Shown here: positions 1-5,404 of the stretch, piece after piece | Layout of the letters: every line of letters begins with the position of its first letter | How positions within the stretch are numbered: the first letter of the stretch is position 1 | Source: Streptomyces speibonae | GTDB lineage: Bacteria; Actinomycetota; Actinomycetes; Streptomycetales; Streptomycetaceae | Assembly: GCA_000715605.1 (NCBI GenBank) | Contig: KL568551.1 | Location: 1,980-12,362, forward strand | Reading direction: 5' to 3' | DNA length: 10,383 nucleotides | Notes under the pieces: generated by a model | The model's database searches: none | What the model was told of the DNA's origin: nothing | Seen by the model: only the letters and a program-made list of their open reading frames with translations | Position numbers and translations under genes: made by a program

Positions 1-1175
1 CCTTGATGGCCGAAAAGGCGGCCTCGATGACCTGGTACGCCTTCGCTCTGAAGTACCTCGCCATGAAGTGGCCGCACGCGGCGCCGAACACGCGCAACGG
101 GATCAATGAGACCTTGACCGCCGTGACGATGGCCCTCCTCGACGAACGTCCGGGGCAGCCATCCGAGGAACTGATCAGGAGGGCGCTCCGTAACTGGGCC
201 TTCGTCCTTCCCGGGCCGGACGAGCGCGAATTGCCGACCGAGATCGCGAACACCTTGCACTGGGTGGCCAAGACGTCGCGTCCGCTCTCGGACCTCGGTG
301 ACCCTGCGATCGGCAGGGCCGTCCTGGATTCGCTCAAGCTGAAGCTCGACGGGACGGCGGCAGCTGCGGAGACCGTCCGGCGCAAGCGTCGGACACTCGT
401 CAACGCGCTGCACTATGCAGTGGACCTCGGGGAGTTCAAGGAGAACCCGATCACGGGCATCCGCTGGAAGAAGCCGAAGGCCGCCGGGGAAGTCGATCCC
501 CGGGTGGTCGCCAATCCCGCGCAGGCCCGTTGCCTGCTGACTGCGGTCTCGTACGTCGGTGGGTACGGTCGGGCTCGTGGTCGCCGACTCGTCGGCCTTT
601 TCGCCTGCATGTACTACGGCGCCTTGCGTCCGGCTGAGGCCGTCGGCCTCACCGATGCGGACCTGAAGCTTCCCGAAACTGGCTGGGGGACGGTCCTGCT
701 GAACCGGACGCGCCCCAGTGTCGGCAAGCAGTGGACGGACTCCGGAGAGACCCACGACGACCGGGGCCTCAAGAACCGGCCGACGGAAGAGGTCCGGCTC
801 GTGCCAATCCCGCCCCAGCTCGTCACCATCCTCCGGCAGCACCTCGGTACCTTCGGTACCGCCGCGGACGGGCGGCTGTTTGCCAACGAGCGTGGAAGAG
901 TGGTCGGCTCCTCGACGTACTACCGCGTCTGGCAGGAGGCCCGTGCGCTGGCGCTTCCGCCGGCTGCGGTCGCCTCACCACTTGCGGCTCGCCCGTATGA
1001 CCTCCGGCACTCGGCGCTGTCGACCTGGCTCAACTCCGGGGTGGACCCGACAGAGGTCGCCGAGCGTGCGGGCAACAGTGTAGAGGTCCTGCTGAGCCGC
1101 TACGCCAAATACATCGACGGACGGCGGGAGATCGTCAACCGCAAGATCGAGGACCTGCTGCGCGAATACGAGTGA
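1..1175 (+). CDS. int: Tyrosine recombinase/integrase of an AICE-type element (5' end cut by window)
   Basis: Site-specific tyrosine recombinase that would integrate and excise an element at an att site, here probably the tRNA-Arg at 1952-2023. The frame is open to the left edge. The first possible starts are TTG at 3 and ATG at 6, but relatives I know have roughly 60-80 more N-terminal residues, so the true start is probably outside the window. Numbering from base 3: a SAM-like core-binding region lies at about 10-160 and the catalytic domain at about 175-385. Arg I is R209 (GALRPAE), a likely catalytic Lys is K257, Arg II is R335 (PYDLRHS), and the nucleophile is Y367 (SRYAKYI), nine residues after N358. 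The usual His residues of HxxR and GH are Tyr332 and Asn358. Such changes are common in actinobacterial integrases, so I do not read them as decay. It converges on the next gene and ends just before a hairpin terminator. Confidence 0.93.
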   Translation, partial: LMAEKAASMTWYAFALKYLAMKWPHAAPNTRNGINETLTAVTMALLDERPGQPSEELIRRALRNWAFVLPGPDERELPTEIANTLHWVAKTSRPLSDLGDPAIGRAVLDSLKLKLDGTAAAAETVRRKRRTLVNALHYAVDLGEFKENPITGIRWKKPKAAGEVDPRVVANPAQARCLLTAVSYVGGYGRARGRRLVGLFACMYYGALRPAEAVGLTDADLKLPETGWGTVLLNRTRPSVGKQWTDSGETHDDRGLKNRPTEEVRLVPIPPQLVTILRQHLGTFGTAADGRLFANERGRVVGSSTYYRVWQEARALALPPAAVASPLAARPYDLRHSALSTWLNSGVDPTEVAERAGNSVEVLLSRYAKYIDGRREIVNRKIEDLLREYE

Positions 1176-1196
1176 TTCAGCTCAACGCTGGGCTTC

Positions 1197-1222
1197 AGCC
1201 CCCTGGACAACCCCAGGGGGCT
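1197..1222. terminator. Bidirectional hairpin terminator between convergent genes
   Basis: A perfect 10-bp inverted repeat, AGCCCCCTGG at 1197-1206 and CCAGGGGGCT at 1213-1222, has a 6-base loop. It lies in the 53-base gap between the integrase stop (1175) and the stop of the minus-strand gene (1231-1229), so it can serve both. There is no long T tract, as is usual in streptomycetes. Confidence 0.8.
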
Positions 1223-1228
1223 TCACAT

Positions 1229-1615
1229 TTACGCGTGCCTATCCTGCTCGGCCAGTGCGGAACGGTACAGCTGAACGATCTCGCCGTCTGAGAGCCGCGC
1301 GGCAGCCCCATGCATTCCCGCCTCACTGCTGAGCCATTGGACTCTCTCTAGTAGATCAGTGCCGGGGGTACCTCGCCGCCAAACCACAATGCGGTGATCT
1401 TGGTTGCGTGGCAGGCGAATGGGTAGGTACTCTAACTTTTGGGCGCGAAGGATTTCGGTGATGTGCGTGAGAGCTTGCCCTCGCAAGCTCCGATGCTTCC
1501 CGATGCGGCGAAGTTCTCTCATCGAGAAGAGCCCGATCTCACTCCGGCCTGCAAACGTCTCGATGATGCGCATGGTCTCGGAATCAGCACGCAGGCGTTC
1601 AGCTGCGGTTGACAT
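1229..1615 (-). CDS. Small hypothetical protein (128 aa), possible winged-helix DNA-binding protein, with a TTA codon
   Basis: I do not recognise this family. The start is ATG at 1615-1613, chosen because a strong GGGGGGA ribosome site lies four bases upstream; the open frame continues upstream but would run into the tRNA. No signal peptide or membrane segment is visible. Residues ~12-80 read like a winged helix: helices at ~15-22, 30-40 and 46-60, then two strands joined by a basic turn (YLPIRLPRNQDHRIVVW, ~63-79). That is an inference from pattern only. The C-terminal ~45 residues look helical. Leu61 is encoded by TTA (bases 1435-1433), the rare codon read by the bldA tRNA, so translation may depend on development. 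The gene lies between integrase and att site, convergent with int. It could be a regulator, a directionality factor or unrelated cargo. Confidence 0.75.
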   Translation of the reverse strand: MSTAAERLRADSETMRIIETFAGRSEIGLFSMRELRRIGKHRSLRGQALTHITEILRAQKLEYLPIRLPRNQDHRIVVWRRGTPGTDLLERVQWLSSEAGMHGAAARLSDGEIVQLYRSALAEQDRHA

Positions 1616-1951
1616 AGTCCCCCCTTGGCGTGCCAGTACCGGGCAGCCTAGAACGCGGCTGGCAGAGACGCGTGGTGAACGTCCACTCAACATGGCATGG
1701 CGCGACCCTCTATCTGCCGGTCGGCCCGGCAGGTGCCCCGCCCTCTGGTGCTCAGCGGCGACGCTTCCGGGCTCGCCTGATGACCTCCCTGCGGAGCGAC
1801 TGACCAGGGGAAACGCTCCAAGGTCCTGTCCACGAATAGTCCACGGACCTCGACCTAGGGCCGCTCCGGGCCGCACCCGCCTGCACATACGCGAAGACCC
1901 CGGCCTCAGCGTTTCCGCTGGTGACGGGGTCTTTGGGCACCTCATACAGGG
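1616..1951. other. Non-coding stretch between small gene and tRNA, with repeats
   Basis: No credible gene is seen in these 336 bases. It contains a 12-bp near-palindrome GTGAACGTCCAC (1675-1686), an inverted repeat CTGCCGG/CCGGCAG (1714-1720 and 1726-1732), two GTCCACG copies one helical turn apart (1828-1834 and 1839-1845) inside an AGGTCC/GGACCT inverted repeat (1821-1826 and 1845-1850), and the tRNA-proximal hairpin. Next to an att site, such sites could bind integrase arms, an excisionase, or a regulator of the minus-strand gene. I could not identify a convincing promoter for that gene. Confidence 0.5.
1894..1933 (-). terminator. Hairpin downstream of tRNA-Arg, probable terminator
   Basis: Outer stem AAGACCCCG (1894-1902) pairs with CGGGGTCTT (1925-1933). 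Inner stem CAGCG (1907-1911) pairs with CGCTG (1916-1920), with a four-base loop that reads GAAA on the minus strand. The stems are separated by a poorly paired 4x4 internal loop. It starts about 19 bases past the tRNA 3' end on the same strand, the place for a tRNA terminator. Confidence 0.65.
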
Positions 1952-1990
1952 TGCCCCCGGCAGGATTCGAACCTGCGCACACGGCTCCGG
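1940..1990. other. Probable attachment site (att core) in the 3' half of tRNA-Arg
   Basis: Tyrosine integrases of actinobacterial elements usually recombine within the anticodon-to-3'-end part of a tRNA. Here the tRNA is intact and its 3' end faces the integrase, so the tRNA 3' half is the expected core. The limits given are approximate. The matching direct repeat would be at the other end of the element, outside the window. Confidence 0.5.
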
Positions 1991-2023
1991 AGGCCGTTGC
2001 TCTATCCCCTGAGCTACGGGGGC
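1952..2023 (-). tRNA. tRNA-Arg, anticodon CCG
   Basis: A 72-base cloverleaf on the minus strand. The acceptor stem GCCCCCG pairs with CGGGGGC, with discriminator A at 1952. The D arm is GCTC-AGGGGATA-GAGC. The anticodon stem ACGGC/GCCGT encloses loop CTCCGGA, giving anticodon CCG, which reads CGG (Arg). The variable loop is four bases (GTGC). The T arm is GCAGG-TTCGAAT-CCTGC. CCA is not encoded; the bases after the discriminator are CCC. The gene looks functional, as expected when an integrating element rebuilds its target tRNA. Confidence 0.95.
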
Positions 2024-2058
2024 GTGTCGTTCGCGTGGTGATCGCGGCGACGGGTAGA

Positions 2059-2086
2059 ACACTACCAGTTCCTCAGGGGTGGTCAG
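2059..2086 (-). promoter_or_regulatory. Promoter of tRNA-Arg
   Basis: On the minus strand, CTGACC (2086-2081) and TAGTGT (2064-2059) are separated by 16 bases. This fits the streptomycete housekeeping pattern TTGACN-N16-18-TAGNNT. The expected start is near 2052, about 28 bases before the tRNA 5' end. Confidence 0.6.
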
Positions 2087-2186
2087 GAACCCGTTTTCGC
2101 AGCAGGCGGCGTCGGTCCGGAGTGCGGGGCGTCGCTCGTGCGGGGCGGAAGTGGGGAAACGCCGGACGCGGTGGCCGGTCCCGACC

Positions 2187-2201
2187 TACTCTCGAGTTGT
2201 G
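2187..2201 (+). promoter_or_regulatory. -10 box for leaderless start of the response regulator gene
   Basis: TACTCT (2187-2192) ends six bases before GTG at 2199, placing transcription and translation start at the same base. No good -35 or ribosome site is visible. The same arrangement occurs before nrtL. Confidence 0.4.
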
Positions 2202-2627
2202 CCAGGCGCCTCGGGCCGGGTTCTTGTTGTGGACGACAACAAGGTCATCCGGCAGCTGATCAGGGTCAACCTCGAGCTGGAGGGCATCGAGGTCGTGACC
2301 GCGGCCGATGGTGCCGAGTGTCTGGACGTCGTTCATCAGGTGCGGCCCGACCTCGTCACCCTTGATGTTGCCATGCCCAGACTCGACGGGCTGCGGACCG
2401 CCGGTCGGTTGCGAGCCGATCCGCGGACCCGGGACATCCCGCTCGTTGTCGTCAGTGCCTGTACGCAGTACGAGGTCGAGAGCGGGCTCGAGGTCGGGGT
2501 GGACGCCTTTCTTGCCAAGCCCTTCGATCCGCAGGAGCTTGTGCGGATCGTGCGGGAGCTGATCGCCAATCCTGTCGGGCGGGTGCGCGGGTCCGGGGAT
2601 GCCGAGCCTGCTGCCGGGCACGCCTGA
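2199..2627 (+). CDS. Stand-alone receiver-domain response regulator (CheY-like)
   Basis: A 142-residue single-domain response regulator that would be phosphorylated on aspartate by an unknown histidine kinase. With GTG 2199 as residue 1, the acidic pair is D12-D13 (VLVVDDN), the phosphoacceptor D56 (TLDVAMPRLDG), the switch Ser S86 (VVVSAC), the switch aromatic F104 and the conserved Lys K107 (AKPF). The receiver fills ~6-122 and a short Gly/Ala-rich tail follows, with no DNA-binding output domain. The start was chosen because homology to receivers begins only six residues later and a -10-like box sits immediately upstream; the frame is open further up to 2079, where a start would overlap the tRNA promoter. 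No kinase gene is nearby. It is transcribed divergently from tRNA-Arg and lies 96 bases before nrtL. Confidence 0.88.
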   Translation: MPGASGRVLVVDDNKVIRQLIRVNLELEGIEVVTAADGAECLDVVHQVRPDLVTLDVAMPRLDGLRTAGRLRADPRTRDIPLVVVSACTQYEVESGLEVGVDAFLAKPFDPQELVRIVRELIANPVGRVRGSGDAEPAAGHA

Positions 2628-2711
2628 GAGTAAGGGCGCCTGCTGTCCACGCGGCGTCCATATGGCGGGATCGACGGCAAACCCGTTCGCCTCCCCACCC
2701 CCCTCCTCCCA

Positions 2712-2726
2712 TACGCTTGTCCCGTG
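2712..2726 (+). promoter_or_regulatory. -10 box for leaderless start of nrtL-lysA
   Basis: TACGCT (2712-2717) fits TANNNT and ends six bases before GTG 2724, so the mRNA probably begins at or next to the start codon. No purine-rich ribosome site precedes the GTG; the preceding bases are pyrimidine-rich. The -35 region is weak. Confidence 0.5.
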
Positions 2727-3764
2727 ACTCCCGTCGAGCTCTCCCGCACCGTGCTGCACGCGGTGCGTCGTGCCGTCGACGAGGGGGAGCTGAGCGTGGC
2801 TCCGCCCGAGCGGGTCGTCGTCGCGCCTCCGGGGCCCGGAGGGTGCGGGGACTACGCCACCAACGTCGCCCTTCAGCTCGCTGGCCCGGCCGGGCGGCCG
2901 GCCCGGCAGGTCGCTGATGTTCTGCGGGCGCATCTGCTCGACGCCGGGGGGATCAACGACGTCGTGGTCACCGGGCCCGGGTTCCTCAATATCTCCCTGG
3001 GGGACACCGCGTCCGTCGGGCTCGTGCGGGAGGTTCTGCGGCGTGGGTCCCGGTACGGGTACGGCGACTCCCTGGCCGGGGAAGGCGTCGTACGGCTGAC
3101 TGCGGCCCGTGAGGTGCGAGCTGTCGTGCAGCTCGACGCCGTGGCTCGGATGCTTCGGTCGCAGGGTGCCCGCGTGCACACCCGTTGCGCCGGTCCGCTG
3201 GAGGCGAAGTGGGGGAGTGTGCTGGGCGTACGCGTCGATGACGTGTGCGAGCGGACGGAGAAGGCCGGGGTTCGGCCCCACCCCGCGCCCTCCGATCCCG
3301 TGAGCCTCGGGCGTGACGCCGGGCGGTGGGCCCTGCTCTCTTCCGCTGCTCATGATCGGCCTCGGATCAGTGATGAGCATCTGGTGCAGCGGGAGAGCAA
3401 TCCGTTGTTCCGGGTGCGGTACGCGCATGCCCGGAGTCGGGCGCTGGTGCGCAATGCCGGGGATCTGGGGTTCCGCGCCGAGCCCGGTGTCGTAGGCGGC
3501 GGGGAGTCGGCGCTGGTGCAGGCCCTCGCCGATCACCCCCGTGTGCTCGCCGGCGCCGCCGCCCACCACGCGCCCGACCGGCTGGCCCGGCATCTCGTGA
3601 CCGTCGCCGATGCCCTGCTGCCGTTGCTTCCCGACGTGCTGCCCCTGGGGGAGGAGAAACCCTCGGCCGCCCACCGTGCCCGGCTCGCCCTCGCCGAAGC
3701 CGCCGGGACGGTGCTGGCCGGTGGCCTGTCCCTGCTCGGCATCGACGCACCCGATCATCTCTAG
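2724..3764 (+). CDS. nrtL: ArgS-related anticodon-binding protein lacking the synthetase catalytic core
   Basis: A 346-residue relative of arginyl-tRNA synthetase, which is usually ~550-590 residues. Residues ~3-95 match the ArgRS N-terminal tRNA-recognition domain (GDYATNVALQLA at 42-53, GPGFLNISL at 84-92). Residues ~200-346 match the end of the catalytic region and the DALR anticodon-binding domain (GRWALLS, NPLFRVRYAHARS at 226-238, ending LLGIDAPDHL). Between them, 122-155 resembles only the first Rossmann strand and helix (LDAVARMLRSQGARV), and the HIGH motif and the KMSK loop are absent. It therefore cannot be expected to charge tRNA. The symbol follows the remembered name ArgS-related anticodon-binding protein NrtL; its biological role is unknown to me. 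It starts at GTG 2724 after a -10 box and sits 17 bases before lysA. In corynebacteria a true argS precedes lysA, so this is probably the inherited position of an ArgRS gene that decayed or was repurposed. Confidence 0.85.
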   Translation: MTPVELSRTVLHAVRRAVDEGELSVAPPERVVVAPPGPGGCGDYATNVALQLAGPAGRPARQVADVLRAHLLDAGGINDVVVTGPGFLNISLGDTASVGLVREVLRRGSRYGYGDSLAGEGVVRLTAAREVRAVVQLDAVARMLRSQGARVHTRCAGPLEAKWGSVLGVRVDDVCERTEKAGVRPHPAPSDPVSLGRDAGRWALLSSAAHDRPRISDEHLVQRESNPLFRVRYAHARSRALVRNAGDLGFRAEPGVVGGGESALVQALADHPRVLAGAAAHHAPDRLARHLVTVADALLPLLPDVLPLGEEKPSAAHRARLALAEAAGTVLAGGLSLLGIDAPDHL

Positions 3765-3781
3765 GAAGCCCAAGACCAGTC

Positions 3782-5173
3782 ATGAGCCGTTCCGCACATC
3801 CCGCCGGGCCCCGTCACGCCGACGTCCTCCCCGAGGGGCACTACTCCGCACCGCCCGCCGATCTCAACGCCCTCGACGCCAAGGTGTGGTCCGAGACCGT
3901 CACCCGCAATGACCACGGTGTACTCACCGTCGGCGGGGTCGACGTCAAGCGGCTTGCCGAGGAGTTCGGCACGCCCGCCTACTTCCTCGACGAGGACGAC
4001 TTCCGGGCCCGGGCGCGGGCCTGGCGCACCGCGTTCGGTGACGACGCCGACGTGTTCTACGCCGGCAAGGCGTTCCTGTCCCGGGCCGTCGTGCGGTGGC
4101 TGTACGAGGAGGGGCTGAACCTTGACGTGTGTTCGGGCGGGGAGCTGGCCACCGCGCTGTCGGCCGGGATGCCCCCCGAGAGGATCGCCTTCCACGGCAA
4201 CAACAAGTCGACCGGCGAGATCCGGCGGGCCGTCGAGGCCGGGGTCGGGCGGATCGTGCTCGACTCGTTCCAGGAGATCGTCCGCGTCGCGCACATCGCG
4301 CAGGAGCTCGGCACCCGGCAGCGGGTGCAGATTCGTATCACCGTCGGTGTCGAGGCGCACACGCACGAGTTCATCGCCACCGCCCACGAGGACCAGAAGT
4401 TCGGCATTCCGCTGGCCGGCGGGCAGGCCGCTGAGGCCGTGCGGCGGGCGCTGCAGCTCGACGGGCTGGAGCTCATCGGGATCCACTCCCACATCGGGTC
4501 GCAGATCTTCGACATGTCGGGCTTCGAGGTCGCCGCGCACCGCGTGGTCGGGCTGCTCAAGGAGATCCGCGACGAGCACGGCGTCGAACTGCCCGAGATC
4601 GACCTCGGCGGCGGGCTCGGCATCGCGTACACCAGCGACGACGACCCCCGTGAGCCGCACGAGATCGCCAAGGCGCTGACCGAGATCGTCACCCGGGAGT
4701 GCGAGAGCGCGCGGCTGAGCACGCCGCGGATCTCCGTCGAGCCCGGGCGCGCCATCGTCGGGCCGACCGCCTTCACGCTCTACGAGGTCGGCACGGTCAA
4801 GCCGCTCGACGGGCTGCGGACGTACGTCTCGGTCGACGGGGGGATGTCCGACAACATCCGTACCGCCCTGTACGACGCCGAGTACAGCGTTTCCCTGGTG
4901 TCCCGCAGCTCCGACACCGAGCCGATGCTCTGCCGGGTCGTCGGCAAGCACTGCGAGAGCGGGGACATCGTGGTCAAGGACGCCTTCCTGCCGGGTGACC
5001 TGGCGCCGGGCGACCTCCTCGCCGTGCCGGCGACGGGGGCGTACTGCCGGTCGATGGCCAGCAACTACAACCATGTGCTCCGCCCGCCGGTCGTCGCCGT
5101 GCGCGGGGGCGAGGCGCGGGTCATCGTGCGGCGGGAGACGGAGGAGGATTTGTTGCGGCTCGACGTGGGGTAA
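3782..5173 (+). CDS. lysA: Diaminopimelate decarboxylase
   Basis: A cytoplasmic PLP enzyme that decarboxylates meso-2,6-diaminopimelate to L-lysine, the last lysine step. At 463 residues it is slightly longer than typical (~420-450) because of an N-terminal extension common in actinobacteria. Visible elements of the fold III family: PLP lysine K96 (VFYAGKAF), HSHIGSQI (235-242), glycine loop DLGGGLG (274-280) for PLP phosphate, EPGRAIV (320-326), active-site C391 in CESGD, and the C-terminal GAYCRSMASNYN (419-430). The start is ATG 3782. The best ribosome site, AGGAAG at 3763-3768, overlaps the nrtL stop and is 13 bases away, which is long, so translation may be coupled to nrtL. The 17-base gap implies one transcript with nrtL. 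No clear terminator follows, only GC-rich repeats. Confidence 0.97.
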   Translation: MSRSAHPAGPRHADVLPEGHYSAPPADLNALDAKVWSETVTRNDHGVLTVGGVDVKRLAEEFGTPAYFLDEDDFRARARAWRTAFGDDADVFYAGKAFLSRAVVRWLYEEGLNLDVCSGGELATALSAGMPPERIAFHGNNKSTGEIRRAVEAGVGRIVLDSFQEIVRVAHIAQELGTRQRVQIRITVGVEAHTHEFIATAHEDQKFGIPLAGGQAAEAVRRALQLDGLELIGIHSHIGSQIFDMSGFEVAAHRVVGLLKEIRDEHGVELPEIDLGGGLGIAYTSDDDPREPHEIAKALTEIVTRECESARLSTPRISVEPGRAIVGPTAFTLYEVGTVKPLDGLRTYVSVDGGMSDNIRTALYDAEYSVSLVSRSSDTEPMLCRVVGKHCESGDIVVKDAFLPGDLAPGDLLAVPATGAYCRSMASNYNHVLRPPVVAVRGGEARVIVRRETEEDLLRLDVG

Positions 5174-5225
5174 GGCCCCGGCCGGCCGTAAAGGGTGTGG
5201 GCCGCCCGGTCACCCGGTCGGGGCG

Positions 5226-5303
5226 GGCCGGAAGATCGCCGGTCCGACCGGCCGGAAGGTCGCGGATCCGACCGGCCGGAAGATCTCCGGTCCGACCGGC
5301 CGG
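5226..5303. repeat. Three 24-bp tandem repeats plus partial copy, upstream of hom
   Basis: Exact 24-bp periodicity: copies at 5226-5249, 5250-5273 and 5274-5297, then GGCCGG at 5298-5303. Each starts GGCCGGAAGRTC and ends KGRTCCGACC with few differences. Junctions create a 15-bp perfect inverted repeat GCCGGTCCGACCGGC (5238-5252) and a 13-bp one (5287-5299). The block lies in the 231-base lysA-hom gap. It could act as a terminator-like barrier after lysA, as protein-binding sites, or simply be slippage-prone sequence. Confidence 0.85.
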
Positions 5304-5316
5304 GCAGATGAAATAG

Positions 5317-5364
5317 ATGTCTCACGATCCGGACAAAGGGCAGAAACTCCCGTCCGGTGAGTGA
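5317..5364 (+). other. 15-codon mini-ORF in the hom leader
   Basis: ATG at 5317 to TGA at 5362-5364 would encode MSHDPDKGQKLPSGE. It almost exactly fills the inverted repeat at 5319-5367. There is no good ribosome site before it and no run of Thr, Met or Ile codons, so it is not a classical attenuator peptide. Chance cannot be excluded. Confidence 0.25.
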
Positions 5365-5367
5365 GAC
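5319..5367 (+). promoter_or_regulatory. Imperfect hairpin / operator-like inverted repeat upstream of hom
   Basis: GTCTCAC (5319-5325) pairs with GTGAGAC (5361-5367), and CCGGAC (5329-5334) pairs with GTCCGG (5352-5357), separated by a 3x3 internal loop. Inside, GGG (5338-5340) can pair with CCC (5349-5351) after an AAA bulge. It ends 37 bases before the hom start codon. It could be a structured mRNA leader or a DNA operator. I do not recognise it as a known riboswitch. Confidence 0.6.
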
Positions 5368-5404
5368 TGGTGCAACCGAGACGGTAATCAGGAAACGAGG
5401 TCGG

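Larger units (their letters stand above)
1..1960. mobile_element. One end of an integrated AICE/prophage-like element, bounded by tRNA-Arg
   Basis: An integrase gene, a small accessory gene and a tRNA whose 3' end faces them form the usual end of an integrative element: the integrase next to the att site, and the att core in the 3' half of the tRNA. The right boundary is placed in the tRNA 3' region and its precise base cannot be fixed here. Genes to the right (response regulator, nrtL, lysA, hom) are chromosomal backbone. No replication, transfer (FtsK-like Tra) or excisionase genes are visible; they would lie left of the window. A prophage is the alternative. The AICE reading rests on integrase type and on remembered gene order in S. 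coelicolor. Confidence 0.7.

Noticed and set aside
980..1120. Integrase as a decayed enzyme because of His-to-Tyr and His-to-Asn changes
   Set aside because: YDLRH and AGNS variants are common among active actinobacterial integrases, and both arginines and the nucleophile tyrosine are present.
1616..2062. N-terminal extension of the 128-aa minus-strand protein to a start at 2062
   Set aside because: It would translate across the whole tRNA-Arg gene, and a strong ribosome site supports ATG at 1615.
2073..3773. 566-codon minus-strand open frame opposite the response regulator and nrtL
   Set aside because: It is antisense to two recognisable genes, has a Pro/Gly/His-rich composition typical of a GC-rich mirror frame, and crosses the boundary between two unrelated genes.
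3761..5074. 437-codon minus-strand open frame opposite lysA
   Set aside because: It is a mirror frame of a strongly supported enzyme gene and shows no recognisable domain.
5226..5303. CRISPR-like array
   Set aside because: The 24-bp copies are directly contiguous with no unique spacers, and no cas genes are nearby.
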